Shown: in pieces, positions 8,630 through 15,042 of the stretch
Layout of the letters: every line of letters starts with the position of its first letter
Position numbering within the stretch: position 1 is the first letter of the stretch
DNA from: SLQH01 sp964612995
GTDB lineage: Bacteria > Planctomycetota > UBA11346
Direction: 5' to 3'
Assembly (NCBI GenBank): GCA_964612995.1
Contig: CAZTGE010000070.1
Location: 1-20,630 of the forward strand
DNA: 20,630 bases
Notes under the pieces: model-generated
Told to the model about the DNA's origin: nothing
Database searches by the model: none
Seen by the model: the letters and a program-made list of their open reading frames with translations, nothing else
Translations under genes and position numbers: made by a program

Positions 8630-8956
8630 TTAGGCCGGGACGGCATGGAGCTGTAAGCCCAGGGCTTTCACCACCTTAAGGATGGTGGCGAAGGACGGGT
8701 TGCGGGTGCCGTTGAGGGCCTTGTACAGGCTCTCCCGCGACAAACCGGCCGCCTGGGCCACCTGGGCCATGCCGTGGGCCCGGGCGATGTCGCCGATGGC
8801 CTTGGCGATCAACGAGGGGTCGTCCTCTGCCTCCTCGATCGCAGCTTCGAGATAGGCCGCCATGTCTGCTGGGGTGGCCAGGTGTTCGGCAACATCGAAG
8901 GGCGTGGTGGTCACGGTGCGCTTGGTGGTGGTCACGGTGCGCTTGGTGGTGGTCAT
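8630..8956 (-). CDS. HigA-like antitoxin (addiction module antidote, HTH)
   Basis: The 108-aa product has the layout of the HI1420/HigA-type antidote family. A linker region FDVAEHLATPADMAAYLEAA (residues 20-39) and an acidic helix EEAEDDPSLIAKAIGDIAR come first. A helix-turn-helix follows at about residues 64-100 (MAQVAQAAGLSRESLYKALN then NPSFATILKVVKALGLQL). It should bind and neutralise the toxin encoded just upstream and repress the shared promoter. Its ATG overlaps the toxin stop (ATGA, 8956-8953), so the pair is translationally coupled. The first 18 residues are odd: TTTKRTV is repeated because a 21-bp DNA unit is duplicated, which adds a basic, Thr-rich tail not normally present. Identification is from motif and gene order, and I am confident in it. 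Confidence 0.9.
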   Translation of the reverse strand: MTTTKRTVTTTKRTVTTTPFDVAEHLATPADMAAYLEAAIEEAEDDPSLIAKAIGDIARAHGMAQVAQAAGLSRESLYKALNGTRNPSFATILKVVKALGLQLHAVPA

Positions 8957-9270
8957 GGCACATCTCCCTGGGTAGGAGGTTCGAGGTGTTCGATCATCTG
9001 TCTGGCCGCAGCGATATCCCGGTCTTGTGAAGATTTGTCGCCTCCGGCCAGCAGGACCACGATGGTTTCGCCCTGCCGGACGAAATAGACGCGGTAGCCG
9101 GAGCCGACCGGGATCCGCATCTCCATCAGTCCTCCACCGAGACTCTTGCTGTCACCGGCGTTGCCGGAACGCATGCGTTCGATCCGCACCAGGATGCGCG
9201 CCCTGCCGGCGCGATCGCGTAAGCCGTCGATCCAGGCGGCAAAGCGGGCTGTCTTCCGGATGTCGTGCAT
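8953..9270 (-). CDS. HigB/RelE-type toxin (addiction module killer protein, Gp49-like)
   Basis: The 105-aa product matches the compact RelE/HigB fold of the Gp49-like (PF05973) family. The N-terminal segment is IRKTARFAAWIDGLRDRAGR, then RILVRIERMRSGNAGDSKSL, the hallmark strand ELRI-like MEMRIPVGSGYRVYFVRQGE, and VVLLAGGDKSSQDRDIAAA with the usual C-terminal helix. Toxins of this class cut mRNA, usually in the ribosomal A site. The gene precedes its antitoxin and overlaps it by 4 bp. The ATG at 9270 fits the family N-terminus. It lacks a ribosome binding site, and the predicted promoter places the transcript start almost on the ATG, so translation may be leaderless. Confidence 0.92.
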   Translation of the reverse strand: MHDIRKTARFAAWIDGLRDRAGRARILVRIERMRSGNAGDSKSLGGGLMEMRIPVGSGYRVYFVRQGETIVVLLAGGDKSSQDRDIAAARQMIEHLEPPTQGDVP

Positions 9271-9276
9271 ACCGTC

Positions 9277-9304
9277 AGTGTAGCCACCTGGCTACAGAAG
9301 GCAA
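9277..9304 (-). promoter_or_regulatory. Promoter and operator palindrome of the toxin-antitoxin operon
   Basis: Reading leftward, TTGCCT (9304-9299) and TACACT (9282-9277) are separated by 16 bp, a good sigma-70-type promoter. A palindrome TGTAGCCA-CC-TGGCTACA (9279-9296) fills the spacer and overlaps the -10 box. This is where an autorepressing HigA-type antitoxin would bind. The toxin ATG is 6 bp past the -10 box. Confidence 0.75.
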
Positions 9305-9444
9305 GGCGCCTTGCTGGGGCCCCATCTTGCTGTTGAAGGCAGGGCAACTGAAGGACCTGATTCAGGAGGGCTTGTCAGCCTCAGCCGAGTTGACCGTCGG
9401 GCACTGGGTCCGCTGGGAAGGATGATGAGGCGGCCAGCATGTGA

Positions 9445-9981
9445 TCAGACATCATCGTCGTCGACGTCTTCATCCCAATCCTCGTCCTCTTCATCTTCGT
9501 ACAAATACTGGGGTGGGCTGGCTCCGACACGCTCGGTGATCTGTGGGTATTTCCCGGGAGGCGCAGCATCATCGATGGCAACCACCTTGATCTTGTGCCA
9601 CCAATCGTCGCCGAAATCGAACCAGTAGAAGAACGCTTGGCGCACAGTAAGGCCCAGGTCGCCGACCGAAGCCTTTTGAACGTCGCCATCATCACGGGTC
9701 CTGCCCCACGGCATCATCGATTGACTGGGCTGAAAACTATAGCGGCGAGCGGAACGATCGCCCGGCTTCTTCCCGCCGACCTGAAACTCATACATGTGTT
9801 CTTCGTCGCGATCGAAGGCGTCATAGATGACCTGATGCAGAGCTGCCAACTTCTGCTTGGCCCGAATTTGGATCTTGCGCATGACCATGGGGTTCTTTTT
9901 CCAGAACTCTTCAGTCGTTGGACCGCTCAATAGTTCGACTTCCAAGGTGTAGACCGGGTTCTTGATATTGGACTTTGCCAT
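9445..9981 (-). CDS. Plasmid pRiA4b ORF-3 family protein (178 aa)
   Basis: The start is the ATG at 9981. GGGGAAG (complement of 9988-9994) lies 6 bp upstream, whereas an in-frame ATG at 9996 has no ribosome binding site. The product shows the pRiA4b ORF-3-like fold (PF07929): an opening strand VYTLEVELLSG, MRKIQIRAKQKLAALHQVIY (the WR-x-I plus helix signature), DEEHMYEFQVGGK and FFYWFDFGDDWWHKIKV, the family's FDFGD motif. It ends in a very acidic tail of Asp and Glu, common in this family. The biochemical role is not established. Members occur widely next to mobile elements. It stands alone, between the toxin-antitoxin operon and gene remnants, and is somewhat AT-richer than its flanks. Confidence 0.85.
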   Translation of the reverse strand: MAKSNIKNPVYTLEVELLSGPTTEEFWKKNPMVMRKIQIRAKQKLAALHQVIYDAFDRDEEHMYEFQVGGKKPGDRSARRYSFQPSQSMMPWGRTRDDGDVQKASVGDLGLTVRQAFFYWFDFGDDWWHKIKVVAIDDAAPPGKYPQITERVGASPPQYLYEDEEDEDWDEDVDDDDV

Positions 9982-10092
9982 GGAACGCTTCCCCATTCAT
10001 TCTGTGAGGGAGACGCTCGTTCCAGGACCTCAACAGTCAAGCGGCATCGGCAACTATGGCTGCGGTATTCGTTCATGTTGTCACATCAATGG

Positions 10093-10412
10093 TCAAACAC
10101 CCTGTGCGCCCCACACCTCTGCCAACTCCCCCTTCATCATCTGCGTCAGCGAAGCCGCGGCATCCGGCTTGTTCAGAAATTTCTTCACTGCCTTCGGCCC
10201 CAACGTCGTCAACCGCAGATGCCGCCGCACATAGCCCCGTCCACCTTCTCCCGCTTGGCAATGTCGGCGATGGTCAGGCGCTGCGGTCCTTCGATCTCCT
10301 CCAGCCAGCGGTGGGCCCGGGCCAGGGCCAGGGCCAGGGCGATGGGATCCTGGGTGGCGGGAAGCTGATCCTCGACCACCTCCGGCACGTCGGCTGAGGG
10401 CTTGATGATCAT
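10093..10412 (-). pseudogene. Frameshifted recombinase-associated HTH protein
   Basis: Read leftward, the frame from 10412 gives an opening MIIKPSADVPEV, then ALALARAHRWLEEIEG and LTIADIAKREKVD. It then runs into an early stop near 10209. The adjacent frame continues exactly where the first fails: GYVRRHLRLTTLGPKAVKKF to the TGA at 10093-10095. Together they form the ARAHRW...IADIA...YVxRxLRLTxL pattern of the small HTH proteins that accompany serine-recombinase genes of prophage type. One missing base near 10238 (GTGGAC followed by GGGGC, where CGGGGC is expected) explains the break. In-frame codons upstream of the ATG (IRRSGRR) also match the usual N-terminal part, so the original start was probably further upstream. 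It is either a decayed remnant or a sequencing error. Confidence 0.6.
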
Positions 10413-10443
10413 GCGGCGGCGGCCGGAACGGCGGATGGCTTGG

Positions 10444-10785
10444 ATGGGCAGCGCCGCCGAGGTCGGCGCCCTGCTGCACAGCGGCTTCTACGCCACCAGC
10501 AGCACCCGCGCCAAGGACCGCGTCCGCGTCCAGCTCGGCATCGCGCCCCAGGCCTGGCCCCACGTCTGCGACCGCCGCTGGGGCGACAACCAGACCATCG
10601 AAGAGGAGCCCAAGGGCCTCCCCGAAGGCTGGCGCCGCCTCAGCTTCACCACCACCGGCCTGGCCGAATGCCAGCACTGGGTCCTGGCCATGGGCGCCAA
10701 CGCCCGCCCCGAGAAGCCCAAAGCCCTGGTCGCATGGGTCTGCCAGCAGGCCCGAGCCATGGTCGAGGCCTGCGAGGGGAGATGA
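10444..10785 (+). pseudogene. C-terminal remnant of a WYL-domain regulator
   Basis: The 113-aa frame from the ATG at 10444 matches only the C-terminal extension of WYL-domain transcription regulators. RVRVQLGIAPQAWPHVCDRRWG is the strand plus RxW motif. It is followed by Q-x-I-E-E, then LAECQHWVLAMGANARPEKP, which corresponds to the usual ...WVLSFGPNAEVLEP segment. The HTH and WYL core that should precede it are absent, and the region upstream belongs to the opposite-strand HTH remnant. WYL regulators often control defence islands. The piece probably marks an old recombination junction near 10440. It has no ribosome binding site, and I infer that it is non-functional. Confidence 0.55.
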
Positions 10786-10859
10786 TTGCGGACCCGTCCG
10801 CACAGATAATCACTAGAATGACAGGCTCCACCGCCAAGCCCAGGGCCCCACTTGCAGCA

Positions 10860-10890
10860 TGTTGATCGAATGCCTAGATTCTGATCAACA
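10860..10890. promoter_or_regulatory. Dyad operator candidate upstream of the HTH-ImmA operon
   Basis: TGTTGATC (10860-10867) and GATCAACA (10883-10890) are perfect inverted arms separated by 15 bp. The site lies about 70-85 bp before the first gene of the operon, which encodes two HTH proteins. The spacing suits two helical turns between half-sites. I found no strong promoter boxes beside it. Confidence 0.5.
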
Positions 10891-10957
10891 GAAGCCGACT
10901 CACCCTGTCCAAACAGGACACAACCCGGGCCACCACAAGGGTCCGTCAGGGTAGGTC

Positions 10958-11188
10958 GTGGAAGGACCTGTCGCAGTGACCATCGAGCCCTGGGTAACCC
11001 TGCAAGACGTCGCCAAGCACCTCCAGGTGGTCGAGGAGACGGTCCATCGCTGGATCCGTAAGGGCCTGCCCGCCACCAAGGCTGGTCGGGTATGGCGCTT
11101 CAAGCTGACCGAGGTCGACGAATGGCTGCGCTCTGGCAGCGCCAATGACGACGCCCAACCCGGAAACGGCAAAGGGTCGGGGCCATGA
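10958..11188 (+). CDS. Small excisionase/MerR-like HTH DNA-binding protein
   Basis: The product has up to 76 aa. The start is either the GTG at 10958 or the GTG at 10976. GAAGG at 10961-10965 supports the second, while AGGGTAGG upstream of the first is also possible. Residues about 13-62 form an HTH_17-type winged helix: WVTLQDVAKHLQVVEETVHR, WIRKGLPATKAGR, VWRFKLTEVDEWL. These short proteins bind DNA as excisionases, recombination directionality factors or repressors. It overlaps the ImmA-like gene by 4 bp (ATGA, 11185-11188), so it is the first gene of a coupled operon and probably regulates it through the dyad at 10860-10890. Confidence 0.8.
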   Translation: MEGPVAVTIEPWVTLQDVAKHLQVVEETVHRWIRKGLPATKAGRVWRFKLTEVDEWLRSGSANDDAQPGNGKGSGP

Positions 11189-12375
11189 GCGTCGCCACCG
11201 CGCCAACCCCCAGCCCGGCCATCATCGCCTGGGCCCGCCACGAAAGCGGCCACGATCCCGAGCGTGTTGCCAAACGCCTGGGCGTGCCGCCAGGCAAGGT
11301 CCTCGCCTGGGAGACCGGCGACCGCAGCCCGACCCTGCGCCAGCTCGAAAAGCTGGCCGCCTTCCTGCGCCGGCCCTTGAGCCTGTTCTTCCAGGAGGCT
11401 CCCCCATACCTGCCGCCGCTGGCTACCGAGTACCGTCGCCTGGCCGGGGTCCACCCCGGTGAGGAAAGCCCGGAACTCCGCTTGGCCCTCCGGCAGATGA
11501 TCGCCCGGCGTGAGCACGCCCTGGAACTCCACGCCGAACTGGCCACCGATCCCGACCCCCTGGCGCTGCGTGCCTACACCCGCGAACCCGCCACCGCCAT
11601 CGCCGCCCGCCTGCGCGCTGCCATCGGCATCGCCCCAGCGGAGCAACTCGCCTGGCGCGATGGCTGGCAGGCCTGGCGCCACTGGCGCGCGGCCGTCGAG
11701 GCGCTCGGCGTCCTCGTCTTCCAGTTCCCCAAGGTCGCCCTGGCCGAGGTCCGGGGCCTCAGCCTGCTGCGCCAGCCCCTGCCGGTCATCGGCATCAACA
11801 GCAAGGAGACGGTGCCCGAGGCACGGGTCTTCACCCTCATCCACGAACTGACCCATCTCGCCCTGGCCGGCGGCGGTGAAGAGGCTCCAGCCCTCAAAGA
11901 CCGCCACAGCGACAGCGCCTGGCAGCAGCTGGAGCACTTCGCCGAATCGGTTGCCAGTCACACCATCCTGCCGGCTGGCATGCTCGACGACCTCCTGCTC
12001 GACCAGCAGCCCGCCGCCTTCGATGTGCCCACCGTGCGCAGCCTGGCCCGCCGCATCGGCATGACCCCGCTGGCCGTCGCCACCCGACTGCGTGCCGACA
12101 ACCGCATCAGCGCCCCCGCCTATCAGACCTGGCGCCGCGACTGGGACGACTGGCTGACCCAGCACCCACCACGCGGCGGCGGCTTCGCCCTGCCCGATCA
12201 ACAGGCCCTCGGTCGTAACGGCCGCCCCTTCGTGCGCCTGGTCTTCGATGCCCTGGCCCAGAACCGCATCACCGCCACCGACGCTGCTCGCTACCTTGAC
12301 CTGCGTTACCAGCACTTCCATAAACTCACCGAGCGCCTGATCGGCCCCATCGACCTCGGGGGCAGCGATGCCTGA
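11185..12375 (+). CDS. XRE-family HTH / ImmA-IrrE-type zinc metallopeptidase (396 aa)
   Basis: Residues about 10-72 form an XRE HTH (WARHESGHDPERVAKRLGVP, then WETGDRSPTLRQLEKLAAFL). The C-terminal half is an ImmA/IrrE peptidase domain (COG2856-type) with zinc motif HELTH at 220-224 and the downstream FAESVAS helix (E254) expected to supply the third ligand. Proteins with this architecture cleave or sense repressors, as ImmA does with ImmR. As antitoxins or regulators they pair with DUF4411/PIN-type toxin genes, and exactly that gene follows with an 8-bp overlap. The C-terminal 100 residues carry the LVFDALAQNRITATDAARYLD segment typical of these pairs. All catalytic residues appear intact. 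The start overlaps the preceding stop. Confidence 0.88.
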   Translation: MSVATAPTPSPAIIAWARHESGHDPERVAKRLGVPPGKVLAWETGDRSPTLRQLEKLAAFLRRPLSLFFQEAPPYLPPLATEYRRLAGVHPGEESPELRLALRQMIARREHALELHAELATDPDPLALRAYTREPATAIAARLRAAIGIAPAEQLAWRDGWQAWRHWRAAVEALGVLVFQFPKVALAEVRGLSLLRQPLPVIGINSKETVPEARVFTLIHELTHLALAGGGEEAPALKDRHSDSAWQQLEHFAESVASHTILPAGMLDDLLLDQQPAAFDVPTVRSLARRIGMTPLAVATRLRADNRISAPAYQTWRRDWDDWLTQHPPRGGGFALPDQQALGRNGRPFVRLVFDALAQNRITATDAARYLDLRYQHFHKLTERLIGPIDLGGSDA

Positions 12376-12730
12376 CGGGGTCGGCAGCACCATCTACGCC
12401 ATCGACACCAACGTCCTCATGGACTGGCAGGCCCGGCACTACCCCACCGATGTCTTCGCCAGCCTCGTCGATCGCGTCACAGCCCTGATCACCGCCGGCC
12501 GCTGGCAGGCCCCGGCGCTGGTTCTGGAGGAAGTGGGCGCCGTCGGCACCGACGACCTCAAACACTGGGCCAAAGCCCACAAAGCCATGTTCCTGCCCAC
12601 CAAAGCCACCACGCGCAAATCCTCCCCTGGGAGCGCGGGCGGCCCGCCCGCAACCACGCCTCGATGCGGGCGAGTCGCCCGCGTTCCCAGTCGAACCCGC
12701 ATCGCCTCGACCCCAGGAGCCACGCCATGA
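12368..12730 (+). pseudogene. DUF4411 PIN-like toxin, C-terminus replaced by a repeat
   Basis: Residues 1-80 are a good DUF4411 N-terminus. YAIDTNVLMDWQARHYP carries the first PIN acidic residue, D13. APALVLEEVGAVGTDDLKHW has E54, and WAKAHKAMFLP is the usual helix. DUF4411 proteins are normally about 160-170 aa with a second acidic cluster near the end. Here the similarity stops at about residue 82. The frame then reads through a palindromic repeat (12627-12690) and gives low-complexity Ser/Pro/Arg sequence until TGA at 12728-12730. That stop overlaps the ATG of the next gene. The toxin therefore probably lacks part of its active site and is dead, although the upstream ImmA partner is intact. 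Confidence 0.75.
12627..12690. repeat. REP-like palindromic element
   Basis: Two 25-bp arms (12627-12651 and 12666-12690) are inverted copies with three mismatches, separated by a 14-bp loop. The outer ends are CTGGGAGCGCGGGC and its complement. Similar GGGAGCGCGGGC hairpins are dispersed in many GC-rich bacterial genomes, from memory. It interrupts the DUF4411 gene and lies 36 bp before the proteasome-like gene. Confidence 0.8.
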
Positions 12731-14007
12731 CCGCTCTCGTCGCTGTAATGAACAAACAAGCGGTCGCCCTGGCCGCCGATAGCGCCGGCACGGTTCCAAT
12801 TCCGGGAAAAGAGCAGCACAAGATCTATGCCATGAACAAGGTCTTCGCACTGAGCAAGAGCAAGCCTGTTGGCATGATGGTCTGCGGGGATTCGCAGTTC
12901 TTGGGCCTGCCTTGGGAAAGTATCGTCAAGCAGTTCCGCAGGTCAGAAGCGAAGCGGAGTCTTGCAACTATCCCGGATTGGCGAGATAGTTTCCTTGCAT
13001 ATTTGTCTGAACTCTCAAAGCGGGCAGATGACGCCGTTCTCGACAGCCAGTTTCTGCCACGATACTCTTTCGTCTTGAGAGATATTCTGAGGAAACTTCT
13101 CGAAGATGGTGTTGCAAGAGATAATATTTCCAATGAATTGGAGTGCGCCATTTCCGATCGCGTTGAAGAACTGGCTCAACATATCCACATTGCTGAGGCC
13201 AGCGACGCTTGCGTCAACGACTTCGTCACCCGCAATGGGGATGATATCGAGAAGCGCGAGAACCAGATGTTCACCGACATGGGGATCACTCCGCTAGAAC
13301 TTTCGGAGGCACGCTTACCCATTGTTCGCGTTCTTCTGGAACGGTCCCTACCCAATGGACGGGGAGCAAGCGAAATCGTTTTTTCCGGGTTCGGCGAGGA
13401 CGACTGGTTTCCAAGTGTTCATTCTCTCCACATCGACGGCGTTTCCTGCGGCACCATTCGCCAATGGGAGGGGACAGACCAAAGAGTCACCAGGGACTGT
13501 GGCAGCCAAATTGCTCCTTTCGCCCAAGCGGACATCGTGCTGACGCTCCTGCGCGGCATTCATCCCGATCTTGCCTTTGACCTTGAAACAGCCATGTATG
13601 GCGCGTTGACCCATCACGTTCCTGAAATGATCGGCCAGCTCCTTGCTGAACACGTCCAAGACCCAGATGTCCTGAAAGCCCTGGTTTCACAAATTGCTCA
13701 GATCGGTGAAAAGTCAGCGACGACCATCAAGGAGCAAGCCGATCAATACTGCTTCAGCCGCCACACGCTCCCCGTACTCGCCTCCATCCAGCACCTCGGC
13801 AAGGGGGAACTGGCCCAATTGGCGGAGAGCCTGATCACCACCACCAGTCTCAAATACCGGATGGCCATCGATGCCCAAGAGAGCGTTGGCGGCCCTGTCG
13901 ACGTGGCCGTCATCTCAAAGGATGAAGGCTTCATCTGGATCCAACGCAAACACTACTTCGAGCTCCAGCAGAATCCCGCTTTCGGTCGTCTGGAGCCTGA
14001 GTTATGA
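12727..14007 (+). CDS. Proteasome-beta-like N-terminal-nucleophile hydrolase of unknown role (426 aa)
   Basis: The ATG at 12727 follows AGGAG (12715-12719) by 7 bp. After removal of Met the chain begins TALVAVMNKQAVALAADSAG, giving Thr1 and Asp17 at the same distance as in 20S proteasome beta subunits. K37 in the strand NKVFALS aligns with the proteasome Lys33 position (K-I/V-F), and VGMMVCGD resembles the strand and turn around Gly47. This is the expected Thr/Asp/Lys triad of Ntn hydrolases such as HslV and Anbu. At 426 aa the protein is about twice the length of those enzymes. The extra 200 residues are mainly helical and unfamiliar. No ATPase partner is present. Much of the gene is AT-richer than its flanks, suggesting transfer. 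I recall uncharacterised homologues with similar N-termini. Proteolytic activity is inference. Confidence 0.6.
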   Translation: MTALVAVMNKQAVALAADSAGTVPIPGKEQHKIYAMNKVFALSKSKPVGMMVCGDSQFLGLPWESIVKQFRRSEAKRSLATIPDWRDSFLAYLSELSKRADDAVLDSQFLPRYSFVLRDILRKLLEDGVARDNISNELECAISDRVEELAQHIHIAEASDACVNDFVTRNGDDIEKRENQMFTDMGITPLELSEARLPIVRVLLERSLPNGRGASEIVFSGFGEDDWFPSVHSLHIDGVSCGTIRQWEGTDQRVTRDCGSQIAPFAQADIVLTLLRGIHPDLAFDLETAMYGALTHHVPEMIGQLLAEHVQDPDVLKALVSQIAQIGEKSATTIKEQADQYCFSRHTLPVLASIQHLGKGELAQLAESLITTTSLKYRMAIDAQESVGGPVDVAVISKDEGFIWIQRKHYFELQQNPAFGRLEPEL

Positions 14008-14056
14008 TGATAGCAAAGGCCCTTGCCTCATCAAACCAACGAATGAGGATGCTGAT

Positions 14057-14287
14057 ATGCTGCGCGTACGCGAAAACGTGGTTCTCCCCGGCCCGACGCC
14101 CCTGTCCGCCGAGGCGATGCGAAGTGCCTTTGACCGCATCCGTGAAGACATGCATCTCACTGATAGACCAGTGGTTACGCTCGACCAGCCGCACGATTTC
14201 TCGGGCGCCTGGAACGACCGCATGGACCAGCTCGGGGCCCGCCGCGGCACCTGGGACGAGCTCAGGGCCCTGCTTCCCGAGGCCTGA
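14057..14287 (+). CDS. Small protein of unknown function (76 aa)
   Basis: The ATG at 14057 has GAGGA 7 bp upstream (14045-14049). The 76-aa product reads MLRVRENVVLPGPTPLSAEA, then an amphipathic helix AMRSAFDRIREDMHL, a short strand PVVTLDQP and a C-terminal helix GTWDELRALLPEA. It has no membrane segment or signal peptide. I do not recognise the family. It lies 49 bp after the proteasome-like gene, on the same strand. It could be co-transcribed with that gene or be a small partner for the next gene, whose N-terminus is weakly MazF-like. In that case it would sit in the antitoxin position, but this is only a positional argument. Confidence 0.6.
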   Translation: MLRVRENVVLPGPTPLSAEAMRSAFDRIREDMHLTDRPVVTLDQPHDFSGAWNDRMDQLGARRGTWDELRALLPEA

Positions 14288-14322
14288 GCCCTGTCAACCT
14301 GGCTTGCATCAGGGTCTGAGAC

Positions 14323-15042
14323 ATGGGTGACCAACCACCCATGCTTCGGGCCGGCGTGATTGCCTGGGCCCACACCTGGCCGGATTGGGAACGCCTGCCG
14401 GGCCAGGAAGAGCCCCACCCCGTCATCGCGCTCGGTCAGAACAAGAACGGCGAGATCGCCTTGCTGCCCTGCTCAAGCAAAGGCGATCTCGGCAAGCTGC
14501 AGATGCCGCTTCGGCAGACAAGCTACTTGCAGTGCCCCAGCGCATTCAGGCCCCGCGGACCATTGACCAAGGACCCGACCTGGGTCTGCGTCGCCGACAA
14601 GAACTGGCGCCTTAATCTGCGCTGGCCGGCGGATGTCGGCCAAGGCAAGCGGATCATCAAGGAGCTACGTCCCTTCCTGGAGCATCTGCTCGCTGCCGGG
14701 CTCTCGCCCAGCACCCAGCGTCGCCACATCGACAACCTGCACTGGCTGGGGCGCACCCTTATCGATCAGCGGCAATATGACGATCCACCCGAGCCTGTGC
14801 CGCCGCTGACCGAGGTGGTCGAGGATGAGGGCGGCCCTTTGCTCCACCGGGCCAGCGAGGGCGAACAGCGGAGTTTCGATACGACCTGCAAGGCGCTACA
14901 TCGCTTCCTGAACCAACCGCAAAGCGACCGTAGCGTGATAACACCACGGCGCCCGCGCCGGCCCAAGGGCGCCGCGCTCGATGCCCTGATCGCCGAAGCG
15001 ACCACCGATACCTACACCGAGGATGAACAGGTGGGCGGATGA
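14323..15042 (+). CDS. Two-part protein: weakly MazF/PemK-like N-domain and conserved helical C-domain (239 aa)
   Basis: The ATG at 14323 is used. A second ATG at 14341 is possible, and neither has a strong ribosome binding site. Residues about 8-95 have strands and spacing loosely like MazF/PemK toxins: AGVIAWAHTW, EEPHPVIALG, EIALLPCSSKGDL. No diagnostic residue is certain. Residues about 105-205 (RPFLEHLLAAGLSPSTQRRH, IDNLHWLGRTLI, EGGPLLHRASEGEQRSFDTT) correspond to a conserved protein I recall from GC-rich proteobacteria. Its first helices look like the SAM-like core-binding fold of integrases. The usual partner gene follows with an ATGA overlap. The joining of the two halves may be a fusion. 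Function is unknown. Confidence 0.65.
   Translation: MGDQPPMLRAGVIAWAHTWPDWERLPGQEEPHPVIALGQNKNGEIALLPCSSKGDLGKLQMPLRQTSYLQCPSAFRPRGPLTKDPTWVCVADKNWRLNLRWPADVGQGKRIIKELRPFLEHLLAAGLSPSTQRRHIDNLHWLGRTLIDQRQYDDPPEPVPPLTEVVEDEGGPLLHRASEGEQRSFDTTCKALHRFLNQPQSDRSVITPRRPRRPKGAALDALIAEATTDTYTEDEQVGG

Noticed and set aside
9311..9425. Plus-strand frame with a plausible helical segment (LLLKAGQLKDLIQEGLSAS)
   Set aside because: Too short, no ribosome binding site, and no family recognised. It could be a gene fragment, but the sequence alone does not support a call.
11185..12375. The whole HTH-ImmA region as a phage immunity repressor system of the prophage on the left
   Set aside because: It is separated from the tail genes by unrelated genes and remnants, and it pairs with a DUF4411 gene, which points to a toxin-antitoxin origin instead.
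10900..12393. Long open frame on the minus strand opposite the HTH-ImmA operon
   Set aside because: It is antisense to well-supported genes with known motifs, and its product is low-complexity Gly/Ala/Val sequence, as expected from GC-rich third positions.
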